Shown: in pieces, positions 44,735-51,495 of the stretch
How positions within the stretch are numbered: the first letter of the stretch is position 1
Layout: each line of letters starts with the position of its first letter
Source of the DNA: Saprospiraceae bacterium
GTDB taxonomy: Bacteria; Bacteroidota; Bacteroidia; Chitinophagales; Saprospiraceae
Reading direction: 5' to 3'
Assembly: GCA_016718205.1 (NCBI GenBank)
Contig: JADKEB010000014.1
Span: 1-64,000 of the forward strand
DNA length: 64,000 nucleotides
Program-made: the position numbers and the translations under genes
Notes under the pieces: model-generated
The model's input: only the letters and a program-made list of their open reading frames with translations
What the model was told of the DNA's origin: nothing
The model's database searches: none

Positions 44735-45685
44735 TTATGCTACCGTTTTGACTCTTTTTTGTTTTTGTTTTTCAGCGTATGCCATGGCTGCCTCCCGTAC
44801 CCAAGCTCCTTCTTTATGCGCTTTGATTCTTGCTACCATTCTCTCTTTGTTGCAAGGTCCATTGCCTGCCAATACCTGATAAAACTCGTCCCAATCTATC
44901 GGTCCAAAATCATAGTGACCCCTTTCTACATTATAAGATAATAACGGGTCAGGCAATTTTATCCCTAAAATTTCTGCCTGTGGCACAGTCATATCTACAA
45001 ATCTTTGCCGAAGTTCATCATTTGAAAGTCTTTTGATCTTCCATTTTAGAGATTGGGTACTGTTGGGGGAAGCGTCGTCATTTGGTCCAAACATCATCAG
45101 CGAAGGCCACCACCATCTGTTGACAGCATCCTGTACCATGTCTTTTTGCTCTTTGGAGCCTCTGCACATCGTCAGAAGAATATCATACCCCTGTCGCTGG
45201 TGGAAAGATTCTTCCTTGCATATCCTGACCATAGCTCTGGCATAAGGGCCATAAGATGTTCTGCATAACGCTACCTGATTCATGATAGCAGCACCATCTA
45301 CCAACCATCCGATAGCACCGATATCAGCCCATGTCAATGTCGGATAATTAAAAATACTTGAATACTTTGCTTTTCCTGAATGCAATTGTTCTATCAATTC
45401 TTCACGCGAAATGTTGAGGGTTTCAGTTGCAGAATACAGGTACAATCCATGCCCGGCTTCATCCTGAATTTTGGCCAAAAGGGCGAGTTTACGCTTGAGG
45501 CTTGGGGCTCTGGAGATCCAATTTCCTTCAGGTAGCATGCCTACTATCTCTGAGTGTGCATGTTGGGATATCTGCCTGATCAGAGATTTTCTGTATGCAT
45601 CCGGCATCCAGTCACGAGCTTCAATTTTTTGCTCATCGTCTATTCGCTGCTGGAATATGTCTTCAAAAGATTTTATTGCATCCAT
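44735..45685 (-). CDS. paaA: Phenylacetyl-CoA 1,2-epoxidase catalytic subunit PaaA
   Basis: PaaA is the di-iron oxygenase subunit that forms the ring 1,2-epoxide of phenylacetyl-CoA with electrons from PaaE. The 316-residue protein is full length. The ferritin-like metal ligands are visible as KIQDEAGHGLYLYSATE (E..H of helix pair one) and RICKEESFHQRQGYDI (second pair). Other family marks are GEGNWISRAPSLKRKLALL-type SLKRKLALLAKI and the C-terminal KEGAWVREAAMAYAE. It lies third in the operon after paaE and a TetR gene, and is followed by the S8 protease gene. Confidence 0.95.
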   Translation of the reverse strand: MDAIKSFEDIFQQRIDDEQKIEARDWMPDAYRKSLIRQISQHAHSEIVGMLPEGNWISRAPSLKRKLALLAKIQDEAGHGLYLYSATETLNISREELIEQLHSGKAKYSSIFNYPTLTWADIGAIGWLVDGAAIMNQVALCRTSYGPYARAMVRICKEESFHQRQGYDILLTMCRGSKEQKDMVQDAVNRWWWPSLMMFGPNDDASPNSTQSLKWKIKRLSNDELRQRFVDMTVPQAEILGIKLPDPLLSYNVERGHYDFGPIDWDEFYQVLAGNGPCNKERMVARIKAHKEGAWVREAAMAYAEKQKQKRVKTVA

Positions 45686-45703
45686 TTTTTACTAATTTAT
45701 CTT

Positions 45704-46276
45704 TTATCTACTAAGTGCTTTGATTAAAAGTGTTGAGATATGTTCATCTAACTCCATTTTTTTATATTTGTTTACTGCATCATGGGACCAATTTAAGGTC
45801 TTGATGATCATACTAAAGACAATATCTACATTCTCAAATTCAAATTTTCCTGACTTTTTGCCTTCGCTAAGTATTCTTTTAAACTTTTTTTCATATTCTT
45901 TTCGCATTTCTAAAAAATGGGAAAGCTGGTCTCCGGCCAGAAATCTCCACTCATCATTAAATACTGTGACAGAAGCCGGGTGATCATAAGCTGCATTCAA
46001 GTGAAGCTTGATAAGTTCTCTCAATTTCTTTTTGGGTGATACATCTGATGTAAAAATTTCATGCATTCCGTCAGTAAAGTATTGAGCAAATGGCATACAA
46101 ATCTCAACGAGTAGCTCTTCTTTGGATTTGATATGACTGTATATGCTTGATGGTTCAAGACCTACTCGTGCTGCCAGGTCTCTGATAGAAGTAGCACTAA
46201 ATCCCTTTTCACGAAAAAGCTCAGCAGCTGTTTCGATTATTACTTGTTTTTTTGGACTGTTCAGTGTATTTGTCAT
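45704..46276 (-). CDS. TetR family regulator of the paa operon
   Basis: The 190-residue DNA-binding protein has an N-terminal TetR HTH: KKQVIIETAAELFREKGFSA, TSIRDLAARVGLEPSSIYSH and IKSKEELLVEI. The C-terminal ligand-binding part has AAYDHPASVTVFNDEWRFLA, which resembles the acyl-CoA-responsive PaaR/PaaX-replacing repressors found in paa clusters. It lies between paaE (5 bp) and paaA (18 bp), so it is itself part of the operon it probably represses. The 14-bp palindrome at 47365-47378, in front of paaE, is a good candidate operator. Induction by phenylacetyl-CoA is inferred from other species. Confidence 0.88.
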   Translation of the reverse strand: MTNTLNSPKKQVIIETAAELFREKGFSATSIRDLAARVGLEPSSIYSHIKSKEELLVEICMPFAQYFTDGMHEIFTSDVSPKKKLRELIKLHLNAAYDHPASVTVFNDEWRFLAGDQLSHFLEMRKEYEKKFKRILSEGKKSGKFEFENVDIVFSMIIKTLNWSHDAVNKYKKMELDEHISTLLIKALSR

Positions 46277-46281
46277 TTATG

Positions 46282-47358
46282 CTACTTCTGGTCTAAATCA
46301 ATATAAACTTTTGGTGATCTGGGATGCGACTGACAAAGCAATACGTATCCGGCATCAATTTCATACGGCTCCAATGCATAGTTCAGATCCATTTCGACTT
46401 TACCTTCAGTGATTTTTGCCTTACAGGTGCTGCACACGCCTCCTTTGCAGGAGTACGGCAAATCCGCCCCGTGTGCTATGGCAGCATCAAGAAGATTTTG
46501 ACCTGAATAACTGATTGAAAATTCAAAAACATCTCCATCCATCTGAACGGTGATGTTGCTTTCCTTACTTTTTTCACTATCCTGTAGTGGTTCTTTTTCA
46601 GCCGAAACATTTTTTAAACCTGCAGAATTGAATAATTCATAGTGAATTTTGCTTTCCGCTACGCCTTGGTCCAATAAAGCATCCCTGACATTAAATATCA
46701 TATCATTTGGTCCGCATATCATAAATCCGTCAGTATTGCTAATATCGAAAAGGGACTTTGACATTAGTGCACATTTGTCTTTATCGATCCGACCAAAAAA
46801 TAATGGTAAGCCCGTTTTTTCCTTTGAAAACACATGATGGATAGCCAGTCTGTTTAAATATTTATTTTTGAGCCCTTCAAGTTCTTCTCTAAAAATTATT
46901 GATTCAAAGTTCTTATTGCTGTATATCAATGTCAGAGAAGTATCTTGAGTATGATTCAAAAGGTCTGATATTTGAGAGATGATGGGTGTTATTCCACTTC
47001 CCGCTGCAAAAAATACCACATTTTTAACATTGGGATCTATGGTAAAATTGCCCGAAGGAGACATGACATCTATTTTGTCACCCTTTTTCAACACTTCATG
47101 AGCATAGGTTGAAAACTTACCACCTGGAAGTTTTTTGATTGCAATGGTGATGTCTGCTTGTCCCGGCACAGATGATATGGAGTAGGATCGGCGTAATTCT
47201 TCTCCGCCAATGGATCTTCTGAGTGTAAGATACTGACCGGCAATGAACCAAAATATATCATTTAGCTCATTGGGGATATCAAATGTGACAGTAATACAAT
47301 CTTTTGTATTTTGTGTTATATTTTTAACAACAAGACTATAAAATTTATGGCGGCTCAT
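46282..47358 (-). CDS. paaE: Phenylacetyl-CoA 1,2-epoxidase reductase PaaE
   Basis: PaaE passes electrons from NAD(P)H through FAD and a 2Fe-2S cluster to PaaA. The 358 residues contain a ferredoxin-NADP reductase module (GQYLTLRRSIGGEELRRSYSI for FAD binding, FFAAGSGITPIISQI for NAD(P)H binding, DGFMICGPNDM) and a C-terminal plant-type ferredoxin domain with LPYSCKGGVCSTCKAKI and the fourth cysteine in YVLLCQSHP. It is the first gene of the operon. The promoter box and a palindrome lie immediately upstream. Confidence 0.95.
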   Translation of the reverse strand: MSRHKFYSLVVKNITQNTKDCITVTFDIPNELNDIFWFIAGQYLTLRRSIGGEELRRSYSISSVPGQADITIAIKKLPGGKFSTYAHEVLKKGDKIDVMSPSGNFTIDPNVKNVVFFAAGSGITPIISQISDLLNHTQDTSLTLIYSNKNFESIIFREELEGLKNKYLNRLAIHHVFSKEKTGLPLFFGRIDKDKCALMSKSLFDISNTDGFMICGPNDMIFNVRDALLDQGVAESKIHYELFNSAGLKNVSAEKEPLQDSEKSKESNITVQMDGDVFEFSISYSGQNLLDAAIAHGADLPYSCKGGVCSTCKAKITEGKVEMDLNYALEPYEIDAGYVLLCQSHPRSPKVYIDLDQK

Positions 47359-47364
47359 CAGATA

Positions 47365-47378
47365 CGAACATTTGTTCG
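47365..47378. promoter_or_regulatory. Candidate TetR operator in front of paaE
   Basis: CGAACATTTGTTCG is a perfect 14-bp palindrome. It begins 7 nt upstream of the paaE start codon and touches the -7 box (47379-47386), so it covers the expected transcription start. A repressor bound here would block initiation. Assignment to the operon's own TetR protein is inference. Confidence 0.6.
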
Positions 47379-47386
47379 CAAAAGTA
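47379..47386 (-). promoter_or_regulatory. Bacteroidota -7 promoter box for the paa operon
   Basis: The minus strand reads TACTTTTG, a TAnnTTTG match, directly next to the palindrome and about 20 nt before the paaE ATG. I see no TTG at the -33 position. Confidence 0.55.
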
Positions 47387-47419
47387 TGGAATTAATTTTT
47401 TATAATTTACATTAGTTAA

Positions 47420-47611
47420 TTATTTTTTCATTTTCAAAAAATCCTGATATTTATCTTCGACATTCCCTTTCGTTAAAGTCAGGCTTTCTAAAATATTTAG
47501 ATTATGTCGAAGATTTGACGCATCAAAATCTTTAATGAGTAATTGTGCATCTTCATCATCGATATCATTCTCCAACCACTTTAACAGCAGGTTTTCCTGT
47601 ACTTTTGTCAT
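47420..47611 (-). CDS. Small protein of unknown function
   Basis: The 63-residue frame begins MTKVQENLLLKWLENDIDDEDAQ, which is reminiscent of the short N-terminal segment of FecR-type anti-sigma proteins (helix plus acidic turn). It then has a second amphipathic helix and a basic end. It could be a free-standing small helical protein, a truncated anti-sigma, or a chance frame. It lies about 60 bp upstream of paaE on the same strand, but the paa promoter lies between them. Confidence 0.4.
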   Translation of the reverse strand: MTKVQENLLLKWLENDIDDEDAQLLIKDFDASNLRHNLNILESLTLTKGNVEDKYQDFLKMKK

Positions 47612-47746
47612 GATAAATTCATTGTTTACCCTTAAACGGGTATATCAGGAAATACCCTATGTTTTTTTGTAACGTAATTTTACATAATTTTTACGTAATG
47701 TATAAACCATTTTTTTTCAGCAGATTAAAATACCTTTAAAACCCAC

Positions 47747-47799
47747 TTAGAGTATGTTTAAAATTTTATCATTTGGCTCCAAGTGGCAAATTTAATTTC
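47747..47799 (+). repeat. End of the TTAGAGTATGTTTAAA element next to a transposase fragment
   Basis: TTAGAGTATGTTTAAAATTT, then ATCATTTGGCTCCAAGTGGC, match 56235-56283 almost base for base over about 50 bp. It runs directly into the transposase fragment at 47773. No opposite end was found. Confidence 0.55.
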
Positions 47800-48132
47800 A
47801 GACATCCAAGTCCTGTCATTGAAAATCAATGGAATATAAAGATGTCCACTCCATATAAAATAACACTTGACCAAATGCCCGAACAAATCAGACACAACAA
47901 ACTTAAAACAGAAAGTAAGAAGCTCAAAAACATAATAGTGGTGTTGTCCTATAGAGCCGAATGTGCCATAAAGAATATGATCGCACCCGTTTATAAAAAT
48001 ACTGAAAATGACGGCAGGAAATTAATTCAAGAAATATTCACGACTGATGCTGACATAGCTATAGATAACCAAGCCAAAACATGTACAGTAACATTGCACA
48101 CATTATCATCGCCAAGACACAATGATCTTTAA
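47773..48132 (+). pseudogene. Transposase C-terminal fragment
   Basis: The frame opens with a TTG inside the repeat end and has no plausible start. Residues 25-115 (PYKITLDQMPEQIRHNKL, NIIVVLSYRAECAIKNMIAP, GRKLIQEIFTTDADIAID, VTLHTLSSPRHNDL) resemble the C terminus of the group of large transposases whose ends read ESALA..L+P...EGR.LL+.IF...ADI and LHPLSSPR. The N-terminal DDE part and the last 20-30 residues are missing. It is a remnant and not a working gene. Family naming is from memory of the pattern. Confidence 0.55.
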
Positions 48133-48212
48133 ATATTTATTTGTGTAATATGTAAAAATGTATAAATCAGATATATGTTGTGAATTGGATGAATCTATTA
48201 TTTTAGGGGAAA

Positions 48213-48264
48213 ATCATATTTATATATAGTCCATGGTTTTAAACCGTGGGCTATAAATATGATA
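48213..48264. repeat. Long palindromic hairpin (REP-like)
   Basis: ATCATATTTATA...CCATGGTTT pairs with AAACCGTGG...TATAAATATGAT around a central TTA, forming arms of about 22-25 bp with a few mismatches. This resembles REP-type hairpins mobilised by RAYT or IS200/IS605-like transposases. No such transposase is visible here. Confidence 0.6.
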
Positions 48265-48320
48265 CAAACAAAAACCGTAATTATATATGTCTGATGGATC
48301 AGACTAAGGACAATAAAATG

Positions 48321-48361
48321 AAACAGCCACATCATCTGGGGAAGATGAGGTGGCTGTTTTG
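48321..48361 (+). terminator. Strong bidirectional terminator hairpin
   Basis: AAACAGCCACATCATC (48321-48336) pairs with GATGAGGTGGCTGTTT (48344-48359) with one mismatch and an ending TTTTGTTG. It lies between the transposase fragment and the 3' end of the PD-(D/E)XK gene on the other strand, so it may serve both. Confidence 0.7.
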
Positions 48362-48425
48362 TTGATCTATTGTTGTATTTTGTATTTTGTGTACTTTATC
48401 CAAAATGCTTCTCTGCGTGCGGGTA

Positions 48426-49372
48426 TCAACTACTTTTTAGACTTTCTATATATTCTAAGGGCAAATTCAATTTTTCGGAGATATGCTTAGGTGACATGCC
48501 AGACGCAAGTAACAATAATATGGCACCTTCCTTTTGGTGTCTTTCTTCTTCCTTTTGGTGTCTTTCTTCTTCCTTTTGGTGTCTTTCTTCTTCCTTTTGG
48601 TGTCTTTCTTCTTCTAATTTGATCATATATACATTTTCTGCTTCTTTGTACCCATCTTCATAGGCAGTATCAGTTACTGCTTTTAGGTCTCGATATACTT
48701 TTAAACTCTCCTCATATGCCATCATATCTGTTGGTTTTAGTTTTGATAATTCTGCTTCTCCAAACAATTTTTCAAATATTTTCCCTTGTATGCGTGTGGG
48801 TATTTTGTCTAATTTATGCAGATTTTTAAAGACATACATCCATTTGTCAAAATCAGTTTCTAACTCTGCTTCTGTTTTGACAAACTTGGGCATCTCAAGG
48901 TATATAAAGGTAAGCTTATCATAAAACACTTGGTTTTCTTGATTCTTTAGCTGGACAAAGTGCATCACTTCTCCGCTATCTCTTTCTTCGTCAAATACAA
49001 AGTCTAATATGCCTACCGTATAGACAGCCGCAAGTTGATAATCCCACTCGCCTTTTTGAGCTTGTTTTTGTATCGGAAAAGTGGAGTAGTACACACTGCG
49101 ATCTTTAAAATAATTTTGCTTAGCTTTTGTATTTCTACGATGAATCTTTCTCCTTTTGCATTGGTACAATAAATGTCGAAGATGGCTTTTCGCTCATAAT
49201 CCGTCAAGGGCAATTGTTCCTTGTCTGCATAGGTCAATTCAGCAATGTTATGATGAGATGGTAACAACTGATTTAAGAAATCTATCAATAGGTCCTTATT
49301 GGGCTCCGAACCAAATAGCCGCTTAAAGCCGAAATCAGTAAACGGATTGATATATTTATCTGTTAATGACAT
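48426..49372 (-). pseudogene. PD-(D/E)XK nuclease family transposase (Rpn-like), one frameshift
   Basis: From the ATG at 49372 the product starts MSLTDKYINPFTDFGFKRLFG and continues LPLTDYERKAIFDIYCTNAK and GERFIVEIQK, the catalytic core (D and ExQ/K). One base is missing in an A run near 49130. In the other frame it continues AKQNYFKDRSVYYSTFPIQK to a C-terminal tail ending LEYIESLKSS at 48426. The rest of the sequence is complete and has no other break, so a consensus error is likely. Near the C terminus there is a perfect heptad repeat ERHQKEE encoded by a 21-bp tandem, then LLASGMSPKHISEKLNLPLE, an HTH-like tail. Function in the family: Rpn proteins are DNA endonucleases promoting recombination. 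Confidence 0.8.
48531..48614. repeat. 21-bp tandem repeat encoding ERHQKEE
   Basis: Four copies of CCTTTTGGTGTCTTTCTTCT plus one base (plus strand) are essentially identical in sequence, indicating recent expansion or active slippage. They lie in the PD-(D/E)XK gene just before its C-terminal tail. Confidence 0.9.
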
Positions 49373-49389
49373 CTGATACATCTTTGGTG

Positions 49390-49397
49390 CAAAGATA
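49390..49397 (-). promoter_or_regulatory. Bacteroidota -7 promoter box for the PD-(D/E)XK gene at 49372
   Basis: The minus strand reads TATCTTTG 17 nt before the ATG at 49372. The copy at 11053 has the same box at almost the same distance. Confidence 0.5.
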
Positions 49398-49631
49398 ATG
49401 CTATTTTTAATTTTAAACATCTATTTATGGCAAAGCCAGATGGTCGCAATTTGTTACTGCGTTCCTATTTTTTATGAGGTCAGTTTTTCTAAATTACTTA
49501 TCAATCGGGAGATGGCATTTCGCCATCAGAATTTGGCAGCCAAATCCGGTGAATTTTGCTAACATAGAAATAGAAAAGGACAAAAACTAATTACTTCAAA
49601 ACATTTTTTGTTGATACTCCGTTATCTAGAG

Positions 49632-49639
49632 TAACTTTG
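49632..49639 (+). promoter_or_regulatory. Bacteroidota promoter of the MCE gene
   Basis: TAACTTTG matches TAnnTTTG 32 nt before the ATG at 49672. A TTG at 49608-49610 lies 21 bp upstream, which fits the -33 element. Confidence 0.65.
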
Positions 49640-49671
49640 TGCTTCTTAACAATCAAAGCAGAGAAATACTT

Positions 49672-50748
49672 ATGTCTCGTGAATTAAAAATCGGAATCCT
49701 TACCTTTCTTGTATTTGTCACCCTGATATGGGGATACACTTTTCTGAAAGGAAGAAACCTGCTGACAGCTGCCAATGAATTACATTCGACTTATGCCGAT
49801 ATAGAAGGATTGAATGTTTCATCTCCCGTATTGGTCAATGGATATAAGATCGGCACAGTGACAAAAATCGGATTGAACAGTGAAAATGTCAAGCTGATGG
49901 ATGTATTTTATCTGATAGACAGTGACTACAAAATACCAAAAACTGCCATTGCTAACTTAAAATCTTTGGGTGTAGTAGATGGTAAAGGTATATTTCTCGA
50001 TTTTGATAAAGCTTGTACTGGTAATGATTGTGCCCAAAATGGTGACAAACTGGAAAGTGGATCCATCAGCTTGCTTGAAGCCATGCTTGGGGATAGTGAT
50101 GTGGCAGCTTACAGTTCTGAATTGACCAAAACTCTCAGATCTGTGATCGCCAATGTTGGGAAAGAAGGCGAACCCGGTGCTGTAAATGAGTCAGTAAGGC
50201 AGTTGGAACAAATTACAAAAAACATCAATGCCATGACCTCGTCTGCAAATGCCTTGGTCAACAATACCTCATCTGGCATAAAAAAGACAACGGATAATCT
50301 GGCAGTAATCACTTCATCTCTTGCCAAAAGCAATCAGAAAATCGAAGGAATGCTGGCCAATCTCGATAAGATCACATCTGACCTTGCCAAAGCTAATCTA
50401 AACAATACTATAGCAAAAACCAACGAAACACTTGATGCGTCAAAAGTAGCCATCACAGAGTTGAAATCCACGCTGCAGACTGCCGGAAATGCAATGTATG
50501 ACCTGAGCCAGATGCTCAAAAAAATGGAAAACGGCGATGGTTCATTGGCCAAACTAATGAATGATAAAAAGCTCTATCAAAACATAGAATCTACTTCCAG
50601 GAACCTCGATCTATTGCTTCAGGATCTGAGGCTCAATCCTAAGAGATATGCACATTTTTCGGTATTTGGCAAAAAGCAGAAAGAATATATTTTGCCGCAG
50701 AATGATCCTGCTGTCCCTAATGAAAAGCAGGATGTAGAGCATGATTGA
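49672..50748 (+). CDS. MlaD family (MCE) protein
   Basis: This is a substrate-binding part of an ABC lipid transport system acting between the membranes. The 358-residue protein has one N-terminal membrane helix (GILTFLVFVTLIWGYTFLKG), then the MCE/MlaD domain with LLTAANELHSTYADIEGLNVSS, PVLVNGYKIGTV and KSLGVVDGKGIFLD. A long alpha-helical tail (residues 150-330; NINAMTSSANALVNNTSSG and similar) follows, which probably forms a tunnel or coiled coil. The companion MlaE and MlaF genes are not adjacent. The start at 49672 gives the normal N terminus. Confidence 0.92.
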   Translation: MSRELKIGILTFLVFVTLIWGYTFLKGRNLLTAANELHSTYADIEGLNVSSPVLVNGYKIGTVTKIGLNSENVKLMDVFYLIDSDYKIPKTAIANLKSLGVVDGKGIFLDFDKACTGNDCAQNGDKLESGSISLLEAMLGDSDVAAYSSELTKTLRSVIANVGKEGEPGAVNESVRQLEQITKNINAMTSSANALVNNTSSGIKKTTDNLAVITSSLAKSNQKIEGMLANLDKITSDLAKANLNNTIAKTNETLDASKVAITELKSTLQTAGNAMYDLSQMLKKMENGDGSLAKLMNDKKLYQNIESTSRNLDLLLQDLRLNPKRYAHFSVFGKKQKEYILPQNDPAVPNEKQDVEHD

Positions 50749-50823
50749 TTTTGTTTCTCTCTGACATAAAAACTTTAACAAACTTTTACAAAAGCCTTGA
50801 GTGAAAAAACAAAATTTCAGTTC

Positions 50824-51420
50824 ATGCAATACCTAAAGCTAAAATACGAACAAACAATCATTGAGCTTCACAATAACTGGCTCGGAGAAGAAACCGTCAT
50901 CGTTGGTGGTAAAATCGTATCTAAAAAATCTTCTGTTGTTGGCATCAACCACCACTTCAGCATTCACGAAAATGGAGCGAAGGTCAATTATGTATTGACT
51001 ACCAAAATTCTGGATAGTATGATGAATGTAGGCGTTGATCTTACACGCAATGGGACTTTGATTTATGAAAATGTAAAATTGCCATATGGCTCAAAACCCA
51101 AATCACCGGGTCAGGAACTCAAATCAAAAGCACTAGTAAAACTGAAGCAATACGATATCCCTGAAGCTATATCGTTGCTTGATCAGGCAAAGGAACTTGA
51201 TCAGGAAGACCCTGAAATATATTTTCATCTGGCTTGTGCATATTCCAATCTGGAAGATAAAGACAATGGCTATCAAAATCTGAAAAAGGCTGTGGAATGC
51301 GGACTCGTGGATCATGAGTCAATATTGAATCATGACATGCTGGCTTTTCTGAGGATTCAGGACCAATTTGAAAATTTTCAGCAAAGTGGGTTTAAAAAGT
51401 TTGAACATACTCTAAAATAA
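50824..51420 (+). CDS. TPR-containing protein
   Basis: The 198-residue cytosolic protein has an N-terminal beta-rich domain (LKYEQTIIELHNNWLGEETV, VVGINHHFSIHENGAKVNYV) and a C-terminal pair of TPR-like helices (LKQYDIPEAISLLDQAKELD and EIYFHLACAYSNLEDKDNGY). I do not recognise the N-terminal domain. Earlier TTG (50797) and GTG codons in the same frame are possible starts; the ATG at 50824 is the conventional choice. The last residues (KFEHTLK) are encoded by a sequence matching the TTAGAGTATGTTTAAA repeat end, so the natural C terminus may have been altered by an insertion. A bidirectional terminator follows. Confidence 0.65.
   Translation: MQYLKLKYEQTIIELHNNWLGEETVIVGGKIVSKKSSVVGINHHFSIHENGAKVNYVLTTKILDSMMNVGVDLTRNGTLIYENVKLPYGSKPKSPGQELKSKALVKLKQYDIPEAISLLDQAKELDQEDPEIYFHLACAYSNLEDKDNGYQNLKKAVECGLVDHESILNHDMLAFLRIQDQFENFQQSGFKKFEHTLK
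51394..51416 (-). repeat. Isolated end of the TTAGAGTATGTTTAAA element inside a gene end
   Basis: On the minus strand the sequence reads TTTAGAGTATGTTCAAACTT, the same terminal motif as at 32552, 47747 and 56235 with one change. It forms the last codons of the TPR gene. Either a chance match or a decayed insertion is possible. Confidence 0.35.
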
Positions 51421-51423
51421 AAA

Positions 51424-51458
51424 AAACCGGACAAAGGTTATTGCCCGGTTTTATTTTT
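51424..51458. terminator. Bidirectional terminator between the TPR gene and ftsK
   Basis: AAACCGG-CAA pairs with TTG-CCGGTTT with one mispaired base and a 6-nt loop. A T-rich run follows on the plus strand and a T run (complement of AAAAAA) on the minus strand. It separates two convergent genes. Confidence 0.8.
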
Positions 51459-51495
51459 GGATTTCAAAATTAGGCTTTTAAACTATTTCATTTTA

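Noticed and set aside
48531..48614. CRISPR-like array
   Set aside because: The repeats are contiguous 21-bp units without spacers and lie in frame within a gene.
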